Below are positions 17,873 through 27,724 of a stretch of DNA of 27,762 bases, piece after piece; the stretch's first letter is position 1; each line of letters begins with the position of its first letter. A program made the position numbers and the translations under genes. Source of the stretch: Dunaliella salina (lineage: Eukaryota; Chlorophyta; Chlorophyceae; Chlamydomonadales; Dunaliellaceae); NCBI GenBank assembly GCA_002284615.2, contig MU070022.1:91597-119358 (forward strand), given 5' to 3'. Below the pieces are notes generated by a model that did no database searches, was not told where the DNA came from, and saw nothing but the letters and a program-made list of their open reading frames with translations.

Positions 17873-18886
17873 GACATCATGTATATCTACGCAAATGTGC
17901 TTCGAGGTGTTGTTACAAGGCGGTGCAGAGAGAACAACAAAATTCCAGATACACAATATGGTTTTTATCCAGGCCGTAACACCCTGCAGCCAATATTTAT
18001 ATTACGTCATCTGCAGCATGCGGCACAGATTAAGTGCCCTCATTCCTCACCAAGGTTGTATGCAGCCTTCATTGATTTCAAGCAAGCTTACGATACAATA
18101 CCCAGGGATGCTCTTTGGACTCATCTTCAAAGCATTCACATGCCATCTTGCTTGCTGGCTATCCTGAAAAACATTTATGACAATGATGAGTGCATCTTGG
18201 TGGATGGGTGTAAGCGAGCACATGTGCATCCTAGATTAGGGGTTAAGCAAGGCTGTCCATTGTCTCCTCTGCTATTTTCCTTATATATTAACGATGTTGA
18301 CTGCCTGGCAGAGAATGTTAGCAGTGCAGTTACTGGTGCTGGAGATTTTCATGTGACTCATATGTTGTATGCAGATGGCCTTTGCCTCACTGCCAATCAT
18401 CCCACTGAGCTTGAGCGCATGTTGGATAGGCTACATGGGTATGTGCAAAGGAAAGGATTAATTATAAATGTGTCAAAGTCTGAGGTTGTGTCCTTCAATT
18501 CAAAAGGAAACAATGTTCCTATGTTCAACCTAGGTGGCGAGCAGCTTGTGCATGCTGAGTCATTCAAATATTTGGGTATGCTGTTTACGAAGCAATTTAA
18601 CCCCCTTGCCTCTTCTGAGCATATGTGTGCACCTTTCTTGGCTGGATGTCGTCGTATTAGGCACATTGCAGATGAATATAAACTGGCAGATAGGCCTCAT
18701 ACCATGCTGTGGTTGACTAAGACATATGCTCTCCCTGCTAGCATGTATGCTAGTCAAATTTGGGGTACCAGGTTTATGAGACCAGGAGATAAGATGACCT
18801 GCCCGTTGCAGACTGTGCACCTGTGTTTACTGAAGCGAATTCTTGGAGTGAAAAAAAACTTCACCAAATTGGTCTGTGCTGCGTGA
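17873..18886 (+). pseudogene. LINE 2 copy B reverse transcriptase, YADG instead of YADD
   Basis: The frame is open through the insertion junction (17624-18886), but only the part from 17873 belongs to the LINE. Motifs in order: IPDTQYGFYPGRNTLQ; YAAFIDFKQAYDTIPRDALW (motif A, catalytic Asp present); GVKQGCPLSPLLFSLYINDV (motif B, about 18240); HMLYADGLCLTA (18362-18397). The second catalytic Asp of the YADD box is Gly (GGC for GAC), which should abolish polymerisation. The thumb follows (WLTKTYALPASMYASQIWG). The frame breaks in an A run near 18849-18858, after RILGVKK. It is a standard LINE RT of a type common in green algae. Confidence 0.85.
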
Positions 18887-19589
18887 ATGTGGGTTTGAAC
18901 CATTACAATTCTATTGGTTTCGAGCTGCTGTCAGATTTTACAATGCCTCCCTTGCCTGCAACAGCACTACTTTACGTAGGTAACTTGGAGCGGATATTGA
19001 CATGAGTAGTGACTCTAAAAAGTGCTGGACGTCAGAGTTTATATCTGCTTTTCAGGGATTGGACAGGCGCAACTCCTTCACACATTGCGTGTACTCGGGC
19101 CAGACCATTAGGATAAATGATTTTGTGGTTGATTTACGGAAAAGGCATAGGAGCATGTGGCCAACCGAGGATCAGGCTGAACATGGTGCTTACTTTAACA
19201 AGTTAGCCAAGCACCATAACTGGGTAGCGCTTCCCTTCCGGCATAATTCTGCTCTTGGTAAACCTCTCCATACTCCTAGGTATCAGCATTTGGATTTGGG
19301 TAGGCATATGCAGAGGAACATTGCTTGCTTCCGATTGCACGCCCATAAACTTCGAGTTGAAACTCCTCATCGGCATGGACATGCACCTCAATGTGATTTA
19401 TGTGTTTCAGAACAATGGCAGGATGAAAAACACGTCATCTTTCTCTGCTCTCGCAACTTCCTGTGTTGTTTTAAAAGGAAGCATGCACACCTTTTTAATG
19501 CCTTTCCTGCTCACAGGGTGGTGTCAAATGATACAGGATCTTTCTTTTTTTCTGATGCCTGCTCTCTGGATGTAGCTCGTTTCTTTTAA
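18887..19589 (+). pseudogene. LINE 2 copy B C-terminal region with CCHC zinc knuckle
   Basis: After the frameshift the reading resumes and is open at 19002-19589. It contains KKCWTSEFISAFQGL, RHMQRNIACFRLHAHKLRVE, and a C-terminal Cys-x2-Cys-x8-His-x4-Cys knuckle in CDLCVSEQWQDEKHVIFLC (about 19392-19448). Such knuckles at the end of LINE polyproteins bind nucleic acid. Copy A carries the same region in decayed form, with the final Cys lost. The frame closes at 19587-19589, about 100 bp before the 3' end of the element, leaving a short 3' untranslated region. Confidence 0.8.
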
Positions 19590-19805
19590 AACAAAATACT
19601 GACTTACCGCTTCATCTCTGAGCTTAAAAAATTTCTTTCACCACTCCGAGCAGCCAAACTTTCTGGCTGAAGGTTGTGCTCCCTTGTAAACCTAGGGCTT
19701 GCTTGGCCTCAGGCCATCACTCCTTTACACATAGAAGGTTGAGATATTCCACTACATCATAACCAGATGGCACTACAACTTCTGTCAAAGGTAGAATGTA
19801 GAAAG

Positions 19806-19935
19806 CAGAAATTCTCAACATGGAGGCCTGGGAAAAACCATCACCCAAAAGCCGCTATAACAACCTAACTAATTGGTCACCAACAGTAAAATTGACACAA
19901 TACCAAATGAGCATCTCAAGGCAGTGGAAACGGTG
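19806..19935 (-). repeat. Right arm of the long inverted repeat
   Basis: Reverse complement of the left arm. 19811-19912 aligns to 17521-17623 with about ten differences and gaps, including the blocks ATTCTCAACATGGAGG and CAGTAAAATTGACACAA. A weak match continues outward to about 19935. Sequence beyond it does not continue LINE 1. Confidence 0.8.
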
Positions 19936-20109
19936 CTCGAAGGTGGAGTGGTTTTGGCTTGGGCCTGCAAAACTGCGTGCTCACCTCCTGACTACGGCTG
20001 GCCTCTGTGCAAGAGGGGTGCCCATGCTGAGATGTTGGGTAGCTTTCTCCGAGGCTAAGGGGTGGGTCTTGAGTTTGCTGGGCAGGAGTCTGACAGGGGT
20101 GTCATGGGT

Positions 20110-20265
20110 GTCCTAGGTGGAGTCCAACTTGCTGGAGTAGACTCCTGCGCCTCTCTCTTGGTCTGGACTTGTTAGGCTCACTATTAGCTTCAGCGCTGAC
20201 TGTTGGGCCTTTCCCTGATGCAAGCTGGCTGTGCCCAGCGCAGTTCTTCTTTCTTTCTATCTGAA
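20110..20265 (+). repeat. R family copy R3
   Basis: Contains GGACTTGTTAGGCTCACT, TTCAGCGCTGACTGTTGGGCC, TTTCCCTGATGCAAGCTGG, a short loop, CCAGC, and a CTTCTTTCTTTC tail. The hairpin stem is GCTGG/CCAGC (20224-20239). A small GGAGTC/GACTCC inverted repeat precedes it (20119-20145). It runs directly into the RT fragment below. Confidence 0.6.
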
Positions 20266-20269
20266 GGAT

Positions 20270-20430
20270 GGTGCTAAAACGGGGCGTGCGCCCCTACACG
20301 AGGTCTTAAGCAAGAATGCCCTCTTTCTCCTTTCCTTTTTCCACTGTACATCAATGAAATTGACTCAATTGCTGAGAATGTGAGAGGGCAGTCATTGGCA
20401 CGGAGGATTTTTGTGTTATCCATACCAGTG
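20270..20430 (+). pseudogene. Short reverse transcriptase fragment related to LINE 2
   Basis: In the frame from 20301 the translation reads RGLKQECPLSPFLFPLYINE followed by IDSIAENVRG, clearly matching motif B of copy B (GVKQGCPLSPLLFSLYINDV and then AENV). Nucleotide similarity to 18240-18350 is moderate, and the first Gly after KQ is Glu. A one-base frame change lies just upstream. It is too short to be functional: a relic of another LINE 2-type insertion. Confidence 0.7.
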
Positions 20431-20659
20431 CTTCTTTTAAGGTTTGCAAAAACTTGCTTTCATGTTTCTCTCCAAAATGGCAGATTTCAAAATCTCCAAT
20501 CCATTTCTTTTTTTCCCAGTGGCGCAGCTCGCCAGGAAGCCACAGATGGGTCTCCCCTTCTATCTCATCATCTGACGCATCGCTAGTTGGGCTTGCTGTA
20601 TAAAGGTTTGCATCCTCTGCTGACGAGGAGAATCCTTCTCATGAGTTCCCAATCCCTTC

Positions 20660-20765
20660 TCCTATGTGTTCTCCTCCAGACCGTTGGTGGGGCTCACTGC
20701 TAGTGCAAGGACTGACTGTAGGGTCTTCCTTCATGCACGCTAGTTATGTCCAACGAAAAACTTTT
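20660..20765 (+). repeat. R family copy R4, degraded
   Basis: TTGGTGGGGCTCACTGCTAG, GGACTGACTGTAGGGTC, TTCCTTCATGCACGC and a T-rich tail align with R3. The hairpin is decayed (ACGCTAG...CCAACG). Confidence 0.5.
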
Positions 20766-20769
20766 TTTA

Positions 20770-22265
20770 CTGTGCTCTCCAGACCAGCTCTGCACCCTCT
20801 TTGTTCCCCGATCTGTTTCATTTACTTCGTGTTCTAGTGCTGGTGCTGGTGCTAGCAACTGTTTCTTGGCATGTGGGCTGGTGCTATACACAAATTTGAG
20901 CTTGAGGCCATTAAATTGGTGCTCCAATTTTTAAAAAACAATCATCCCTTGCTTGGTGCAACAAAAAATAGTGAAATTTCTTTCATTTTGCAATTTACAG
21001 CATCTGCCAAATATGTACTGTTAGCCTAGCAGTCAAACGCCCCTGAACCTTGTAAACCCTGTTTATTGATCTCTTCAGACCATTTCACATTTCTGCCCAG
21101 CTCCCAAACACTGACTTTTTTCCTCTTTTGGAGAGGTTCCATTGTTTAACTGATCTTGAAGTCAATGCTTTTCTGAATCAAGACTCGTGCAGGTTTTCAA
21201 AATTGTTGTCGGAATTGGTTTCAATTTTTGATGCTGGTTGAGAATGTTTCACCAGCAGCCGATCTGCCAGATTCTCGGGCTGTAGGCCAACTCCTTGTAA
21301 CCCTTGTAACCCCTTGTAACCCTTGTAACCCTTGCAAACCCTGTTTCAAGAATAGAGACTTGCTCAGGGATGTGCAGGTTATGCTGAGTCCAATGGTCTG
21401 CGCTGCTTATGCGCAATTACATGACGAGCCAAACTCTGGCTGGGTGGCATGCTTTGTAGTGGTGTTCATCTCAAGATAAAGTTGCTTTAATCCCATTTTT
21501 GACTTCATGAGTGGTTTTATGGTGCAAAAGAGGCTGGGAGACCCGGTCTCCGGTTCTGGGATGGTCTCAGGTTCTGGGATGGCAAAGTGACCGGGGAGAT
21601 ACAGGAGGGGAGCATCCAGACGTAGATCAGACCAAGTAAAAAAACCGGGTAGGTCAAGCTGAGAAATTAAGGTCATCAAAAAATTGAAAAAGCCCGCCTG
21701 CACCCGTTTTTTGAGCCCCGGTGCTCTAGCTGTCAGAGATGTGCCAAAAATGGCAAAGTACTACTAGTATAGTATGGAACTGCATAAGGTTTCTGAATGA
21801 AGTTTTTGTGGTTCTTTATTGAGCTTGCTGCACATCGCTAGCTTTCATCCAGTACAGACCACCGGCGTCGTCAAGTTGCCAGGACCGGGCCTGATCCCAC
21901 CGGTTAGAACCAGGAGGACGGGGGTTTGACTCCGCTCAGATGCCTGCTTGCGGCATACATAGTGATGTATCCTTACTTCACTTCCACTCAGTAAGTCCTT
22001 GAAGTTTCTCGGTCCTTGGCCTGTTCTGGTGGAAACCTTGGAGCTGGACAAGTTGCTTTCTCTGGGGCCCCTCACGTTCCGAGTTGAGCACAGTTTGCTT
22101 CCTTCAAGTTGGTGTCGCTTACAGTGCCACTTTTTTGATATACCTTCTTCATACTTCCTTTCTTATGGTAGCCTAGCAGTCATGTGTTTGGAGTGATGGC
22201 TCCTTTCTTGTAGCATTGTGAACATTTTTCCTTTACTGTGCTTTACTGCTGTTCATATGTGATGC
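20770..22265. other. No recognisable gene; short tandem repeats only
   Basis: Open frames here are short and without motifs. Visible structure: a cluster of CCTTGTAAC units (21292-21340), an odd palindrome GGAGACC-C-GGTCTCC (21537-21551), a twice-repeated GGTTCTGGGATGG (about 21552-21582), and the phrase TAGCCTAGCAGTCA at both 21024 and 22170. It is probably intergenic DNA with old repeat debris. Confidence 0.5.
21292..21340 (+). repeat. Short tandem array of CCTTGTAAC units
   Basis: Five adjacent units of 9-10 bp, CCTTGTAAC with an extra C in some and the last one CCTTGCAAAC. A single related unit occurs at about 21047, and the LINE 2 copy B 3' end also finishes with CCCTTGTAAA, so the array may have grown from a LINE 2-like tail. 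Confidence 0.7.
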
Positions 22266-22269
22266 ATCC

Positions 22270-22455
22270 CCCAAATCTCCATTAGCTCTGTCTCTGGCTC
22301 TCCTGAACTAGTAGTATCTAGTGTAGTATCTAGTGTAGGTAGAGGGCCTTCTGGTGAGGCATCTGCTAGCTTGCTAGCTTGTTAGTCAGAGGTCCTTACC
22401 CTAATGCACGCGGCCCCCGGCTTGCATAGACTTTTCTTTTTCTTTTCTTTTGTCG
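22270..22455 (+). repeat. R family copy R5, closest to R1
   Basis: Shares with R1 the blocks CTGGCTCTC, TCTGGTGAGGC, TGCTAGCTTGCTAGCTTGTT, ACCCTAATGCACGCGGCC and the CTTTT-rich tail. R1 and R5 therefore form a subfamily distinct from R2-R4. Possible short flanking repeats (ATGCATC near 22262 and GTGCATC near 22456) are inexact and not relied on. Confidence 0.65.
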
Positions 22456-22739
22456 TGCATCAACATTTCCTGTACGATAAACTCGCCCATCCACACACAC
22501 AACCAAGCCAAAATTAAATTTTTGATGTTTGGAAACGCCCGAGCATTTTCTGAGCTTCACCTGTCATGTGCACATCTCCTTTTGGCTGGCAGTCAATCAT
22601 TTTGATTGGAGGCCTTCTTCTTCCTGCAATCCTTTTGTCAGAGTTCTCTGGCGAAGCCCCATTCATGGGCGTAAGCCCCCGGGGCAAACCTAGGGCCTAG
22701 GTTTGCCTGTTTCCGGGTATCGTTCACACCTGCTGCCCT

Positions 22740-23130
22740 GGCCCGCCCAACGCAGACCCCCACCCTGAAACCCGACAGGTAGACCAAGCAAAAAAGTTTG
22801 TGCAGCACTGCAGTCACTTGAGGTGTCACACGGTGTCAATTGAGTAGTAGAGGCCTTGTGCAAAGAGTTATGGAACAACCTTGCCTGGTAGCTGAGCAGA
22901 AGGTGGTCAGCATGGCTTGCCCAGTGCGCCTCCCGCCCTGAACCCCGGCATGCTTGGCGAGAAAAAAGTTTCATGCAGCACTGCGGTGTCATCTCAGGGG
23001 CAGAGGCCCTGTGCAAATGGTTCTGAAAACCCTGCTGAGAAGGAGATGGCCACCGTGGCTCGCCCAGCACACCCCCCGCCCTCAAACTTGATGCGCAGGC
23101 CGGTAGAAACGTTAAGGCAAAACATGCGGG
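22740..23130. repeat. Imperfect tandem repeat, about 2.5 units of 143-175 bp
   Basis: Units start with GGC(C/T)(C/T)GCCCA at about 22739, 22914 and 23057. Within each come a C-rich block, an AAAAAAGTTT block, GCAGCACTGC, and GAGGCC(T/C)TGTGCAAA. A minus-strand frame (22690-23184, 164 codons) runs through all units and therefore encodes a repeated peptide, but its composition gives no recognisable domain, and the open frame may be a by-product of the repeat. Confidence 0.6.
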
Positions 23131-23424
23131 GTTGTTTGACCGGGCAGTGCGGCGAGTGATGCCATCGGATTTCAGGGTAGCCATAGGAGGAAGCTGGACT
23201 CAATTGTCAACTTCCTCGGTGCTCACGTTCCAAATATTAGAAGACGCATGGTTTGCATTCATGCAAACGCGAAGCAAGTGTTCCGAGCATTCATTGACCA
23301 ATGATGTACATCGCGACTTGGAAGCTCGCACAGAAGTTCGCCCAAGCGATGTGGAGCAGGACCTCCAGCCCTGCCCTGTTATGCTGCAAAATGCAAAGCC
23401 AAGCAATGCCTGCTGCAGTGCACA

Positions 23425-23568
23425 CAGCAATGCACAATGGTGAAGCATTCACACTTGCACATGCATTTTAGCGTGCTCGATCGAGTGCTGTCATGGGCAT
23501 TTTGGATGTTGCGACTCAAGGGGATTGTGACTGAAATCATTAGTGAGAGACTGGCTTCGCCAATTTTC
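23425..23568 (+). repeat. Dispersed repeat X, copy 2
   Basis: Partner of 363-512, ending in the same GAGAGACTGGCTTCGCCA. An 18-bp hairpin (AGCGTCGC-TT-GCGACGCT, 23569-23586) follows it directly and is absent after copy 1. Confidence 0.5.
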
Positions 23569-23599
23569 AGCGTCGCTTGCGACGCTTTCCTCATTTGTC

Positions 23600-23655
23600 A
23601 GTCTTAAGGCTGAGCACCGAGCCTTTCTGGCTGAAGGCTGGATCCCTTGCAAGCG
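23600..23655 (+). repeat. Isolated 3'-end fragment of LINE family 2
   Basis: CTTTCTGGCTGAAGGCTG followed by ATCCCTTGCAAG resembles the last 50 or so bases of LINE 2 copies A and B (TTTCTGGCTGAAGGTTGTGC and CCCTTGTAAA). It is either a very short 5'-truncated insertion or a 3' end shared with a non-autonomous element. Confidence 0.5.
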
Positions 23656-23659
23656 CTGT

Positions 23660-25687
<2,028 letters not shown>

Positions 25688-25780
25688 AGTGGTGAAGTAT
25701 AAACAGTGTTTTGATGACAATGCGAGAGGGAGGCAAAATTGGATAGTATGAATAGGGTTGGCCAATTCCGTATAAGGTCA

Positions 25781-26516
25781 AAGACGACCAGGGATGGGTA
25801 ATACGTGAAACACGTATGTGCGCGTACGGCTCAAATTGGCAAAAATACGCGTACGGCTCAGATGGCTGTTCTGCAGACGTGAGAAATACGTGGGTGGGCC
25901 AGGGGCATGCGGGCCCTCCCGGACACCTCAGAACCCAATTTTGCGAATTTTGCTGCCCGCTTCCTTACGATTTTAAGACATAAATTAAAATGTTCACTGG
26001 AACTCGGCTTCAACTCAGCCTTCACTGGTCTGTTTGACAGCTCTACTCTACAGCCTCTTCCTCTTCACTCCAGTCCCCCCCACTGCTGGACCCCTCTTCC
26101 TGCCGCTGCTGCTCCCCCTGCGGCACAGGCACCCAGGGCTGAGCCTCCCCTGCTCCAGCTGCTGCATGCGCTTGAGCAAGCGCAAGTTGCAGTAGAGCCA
26201 CACCAAGTCAGTGGCACAGCTTGCATTCTAGCTTGTTCCCTTTCCCTTCTTCAGGAGTGGACTCTGTGACATAGTCCCATTCAGGACCTCTCTCTGTGGG
26301 CATGTTTAATGTGTGATGAGGGGAGGGGGGGAGGGAGCTTGCATGGGAGGTGGTTGGGGGGGGGGTGGTTGGACCCCCACCCCCCCCCGAGGAAATTCCT
26401 CTCCTCCTAAAAATAGCACGTAAAATACGCGTTCGTACGCGTCATACGCGTATTTTACGCGTACGTACGCGTACGGCACCTCCCCAACCCGCGTATTACC
26501 CATCCCTGAAGACGAC
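25781..26516. mobile_element. hAT-type non-autonomous element (inner), 720 bp, perfect 8-bp duplication
   Basis: AAGACGAC occurs exactly at 25781-25788 and 26509-26516. Between them lies an element with inverted ends CAGGGATGGGTAATACG (25789 inward; same sequence read inward from 26508). CAGGG at the ends plus an exact 8-bp duplication is the standard signature of hAT elements. Both subterminal regions are dense in TACGCGTA/GTACGCGT motifs, likely transposase-binding sites. The interior (26040-26270) is C- and CTG-rich with a 120-codon open frame of no recognisable type. It inserted 36 bp inside the left end of the outer element. Confidence 0.88.
26356..26401. repeat. G-run/C-run hairpin plus odd palindrome
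   Basis: A run of ten G followed by TGG (26356-26368) pairs with CCACCCCCCCCC (26377-26388): a 12-bp GC-only stem with an 8-nt loop. GAGGAA-A-TTCCTC (26389-26401) follows directly. It lies inside the inner hAT element. Confidence 0.75.
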
Positions 26517-26653
26517 GTATAATACACGGGTTGTATAAGACGGCCTGTATAAGTGGGGGGGACCTCCTTATCCGTATCCGTATAGGCGTCTAATACGGCA
26601 AAATTCCGTTTGAGTGCCTTAGACAGGGACCCTTCGACAAAACATCGAGTGGC

Positions 26654-27058
26654 TTGAATTTGGTTACCTCTCGAATCCAAACGGAGCTTCTGTTGGTTGC
26701 ATGTTTTAAAATGCTTCAAAGTATATGGGGTCATGCTTCAGGAGCCCCTGCACCACAAAGGGGTGCTCAGGAGAGGGTGCATCGGTACAGGGCACACCAA
26801 CAGGGAGCACAGCTGCAGAAGATGCAGGCACAGGTAGTCCAGCAGGAGCAGGTGCAAGTGAGAGGGAGGGCTCTGCAGCGAGGAGCATGGGGCACAGCTG
26901 CAAGGGCACCAGCAGCGGCAGCGCCAACACCAGCACCAGCGTCAGTCGCTTCTGCACAAGCAGTAGCAGCAGTAGCACCAGCACCAGCAGCAGCTGAGGA
27001 AGAAGCAAACATGGAGGTTGATGCAGAGTACGATGACATCTCTGAACCTTGTCTTTGA
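26654..27058 (+). CDS. Low-complexity open frame in the outer hAT-like element, probably not a transposase
   Basis: 134 codons. After a short hydrophobic start the translation is Gln/Arg-rich (QLQKMQAQVVQQEQVQVR), then Ala/Pro-rich, then ends acidic (EEEANMEVDAEYDDISEPCL). The coding DNA is GCA/CAG-rich, which opens frames on both strands (26706-27122 minus is Leu-rich), so chance is a real possibility. The acidic C-terminus and defined stop could be the tail of a transposase or of a captured gene. I recognise no domain. Confidence 0.2.
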   Translation: MNLVTSRIQTELLLVACFKMLQSIWGHASGAPAPQRGAQERVHRYRAHQQGAQLQKMQAQVVQQEQVQVRGRALQRGAWGTAARAPAAAAPTPAPASVASAQAVAAVAPAPAAAEEEANMEVDAEYDDISEPCL

Positions 27059-27459
27059 GAATGGTCTTTTGGAACGTTTGGGCTGCTCCAGCCTTACAGG
27101 CTTTCATTTTTTGGTGCAACAAAATTGGGTAGGCATGCTCAGCTCTTCGAGAGCTGCAGAATGACCCCCCTTTGAGTTAATTTTGAGAGCTCTGAATTTC
27201 TGAATTATACTGACTCTACGGATATACAGCCGCATCATACAGTTATACACGTATTATACCGTATATGAAAATCTCTTATACGGAATTGGCCAGCCCCAAG
27301 TATAAAGCAACCAGCTCAACTGTAAGCAGGCGGTCCAACCAAAGCTAAGCCGCACTCAAGAAGTCCTGTCAAAGCTGTGTGCACATCTGCCTTGTCAGGG
27401 CCCCAGCACCATTGCTTGCCTATTCAACCCAGCAAATATCTGGAGAACTCTTTCAAGAG

Positions 27460-27597
27460 ATTAAATCCAAAGGTACACTCACCGATGCTACAGCCAGCTA
27501 AGATATCAAAACCACAAAGGGGTGCTTACTGATACTGAAGGATTAAATTCACAAACGTGTACTCACCGATGCTACAGCCAGAAATAGCTTCTTGGCC
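27460..27597. repeat. Tandem duplication (about 82 bp) covering a splice-donor region
   Basis: GATTAAAT(C/T)C...ACTCACCGATGCTACAGCCAG occurs at 27460-27497 and again at 27541-27581. Read on the minus strand, each copy ends an exon-like sequence (CTGGCTGTAGCATCG) followed by the donor GTGAGT. Confidence 0.75.
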
Positions 27598-27629
27598 TCC
27601 GGCGCCTTGGCGTGGTCCTTGGCCCACAG
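27567..27629 (-). CDS. Candidate 63-bp host exon (minus strand)
   Basis: On the minus strand CTGCAG precedes CTGTGGGCCAAG, 63 bases (21 codons) stay open, and GTGAGT follows: a consensus acceptor and donor at the right distance. The encoded peptide contains LWAKDHAKAPEAKKLF, which resembles one helix pair of a HAT/TPR-type repeat, as in RNA-processing proteins, but one such unit is too little for a family call. The G+C-rich codon choice (GCC, AAG, GCG, GAG) differs from the A-rich retrotransposon frames and fits a host gene. A (CA)n tract (minus strand) would lie in the upstream intron. Other exons lie outside the window or are too short to see. Confidence 0.4.
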
Positions 27630-27655
27630 CTGCAGGGCAGAATGCTGCAAGGCTC

Positions 27656-27683
27656 GGTGTGTGTGTGTGTGTGTGTGTCAGGG

Positions 27684-27722
<39 letters not shown>

Positions 27723-27724
27723 GT

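Larger units (their letters stand above)
17861..19702 (+). mobile_element. LINE family 2, copy B, 5'-truncated, with 12-bp target duplications
   Basis: CCTAGGGCTTGC occurs exactly at 17861-17872 and 19691-19702, so the inserted element is 17873-19690. It starts inside the reverse transcriptase and ends with TCTGGCTGAAGG...CTTGTAAA, the same 3' region as copy A. A 12-bp exact duplication with 5' truncation is classical target-primed reverse transcription. There is no poly(A) tail, only TGTAAA. Confidence 0.85.
17499..19935. mobile_element. Foldback-like element with about 100-bp inverted repeats, split by LINE 2 copy B
   Basis: Long inverted repeats flank about 2.2 kb. Removing LINE 2 copy B and one 12-bp target duplication leaves an element of about 600 bp with arms of about 100-125 bp, the structure of a foldback or long-TIR MITE. 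It directly abuts the broken end of LINE 1 copy 2. I could not find a target duplication outside the arms, so insertion of two separate repeats in opposite orientation, or a rearrangement, remains possible. Confidence 0.5.
25745..27306. mobile_element. hAT-like DNA transposon (outer), 1546 bp including a nested element
   Basis: The ends are inverted repeats of 24 bp with two mismatches: TAGGGTTGGCCAATTCC at 25753 and TGGGGCTGGCCAATTCC read inward from 27298. They are flanked by 8-bp direct repeats, AGTATGAA (25745-25752) and AGTATAAA (27299-27306), one mismatch. An 8-bp duplication and a TA/TG-GGG start fit the hAT superfamily. Subterminal GTATAA, CCGTAT and ATACGG motifs recur on both sides. 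No transposase (DDE/RNase H-like) or BED finger was recognised, so it is probably non-autonomous. Confidence 0.75.

Noticed and set aside
21925..21940. GGGTTTGACTCC, similar to a tRNA B box
   Set aside because: No 5-bp T-stem, no acceptor stem and no A box at the right distance, so neither a tRNA gene nor a convincing tRNA-derived SINE head.
26706..27122. Minus-strand Leu/Gln-rich frame (138 codons)
   Set aside because: Opposite strand of a GCA/CAG-rich stretch; low complexity with no independent support.
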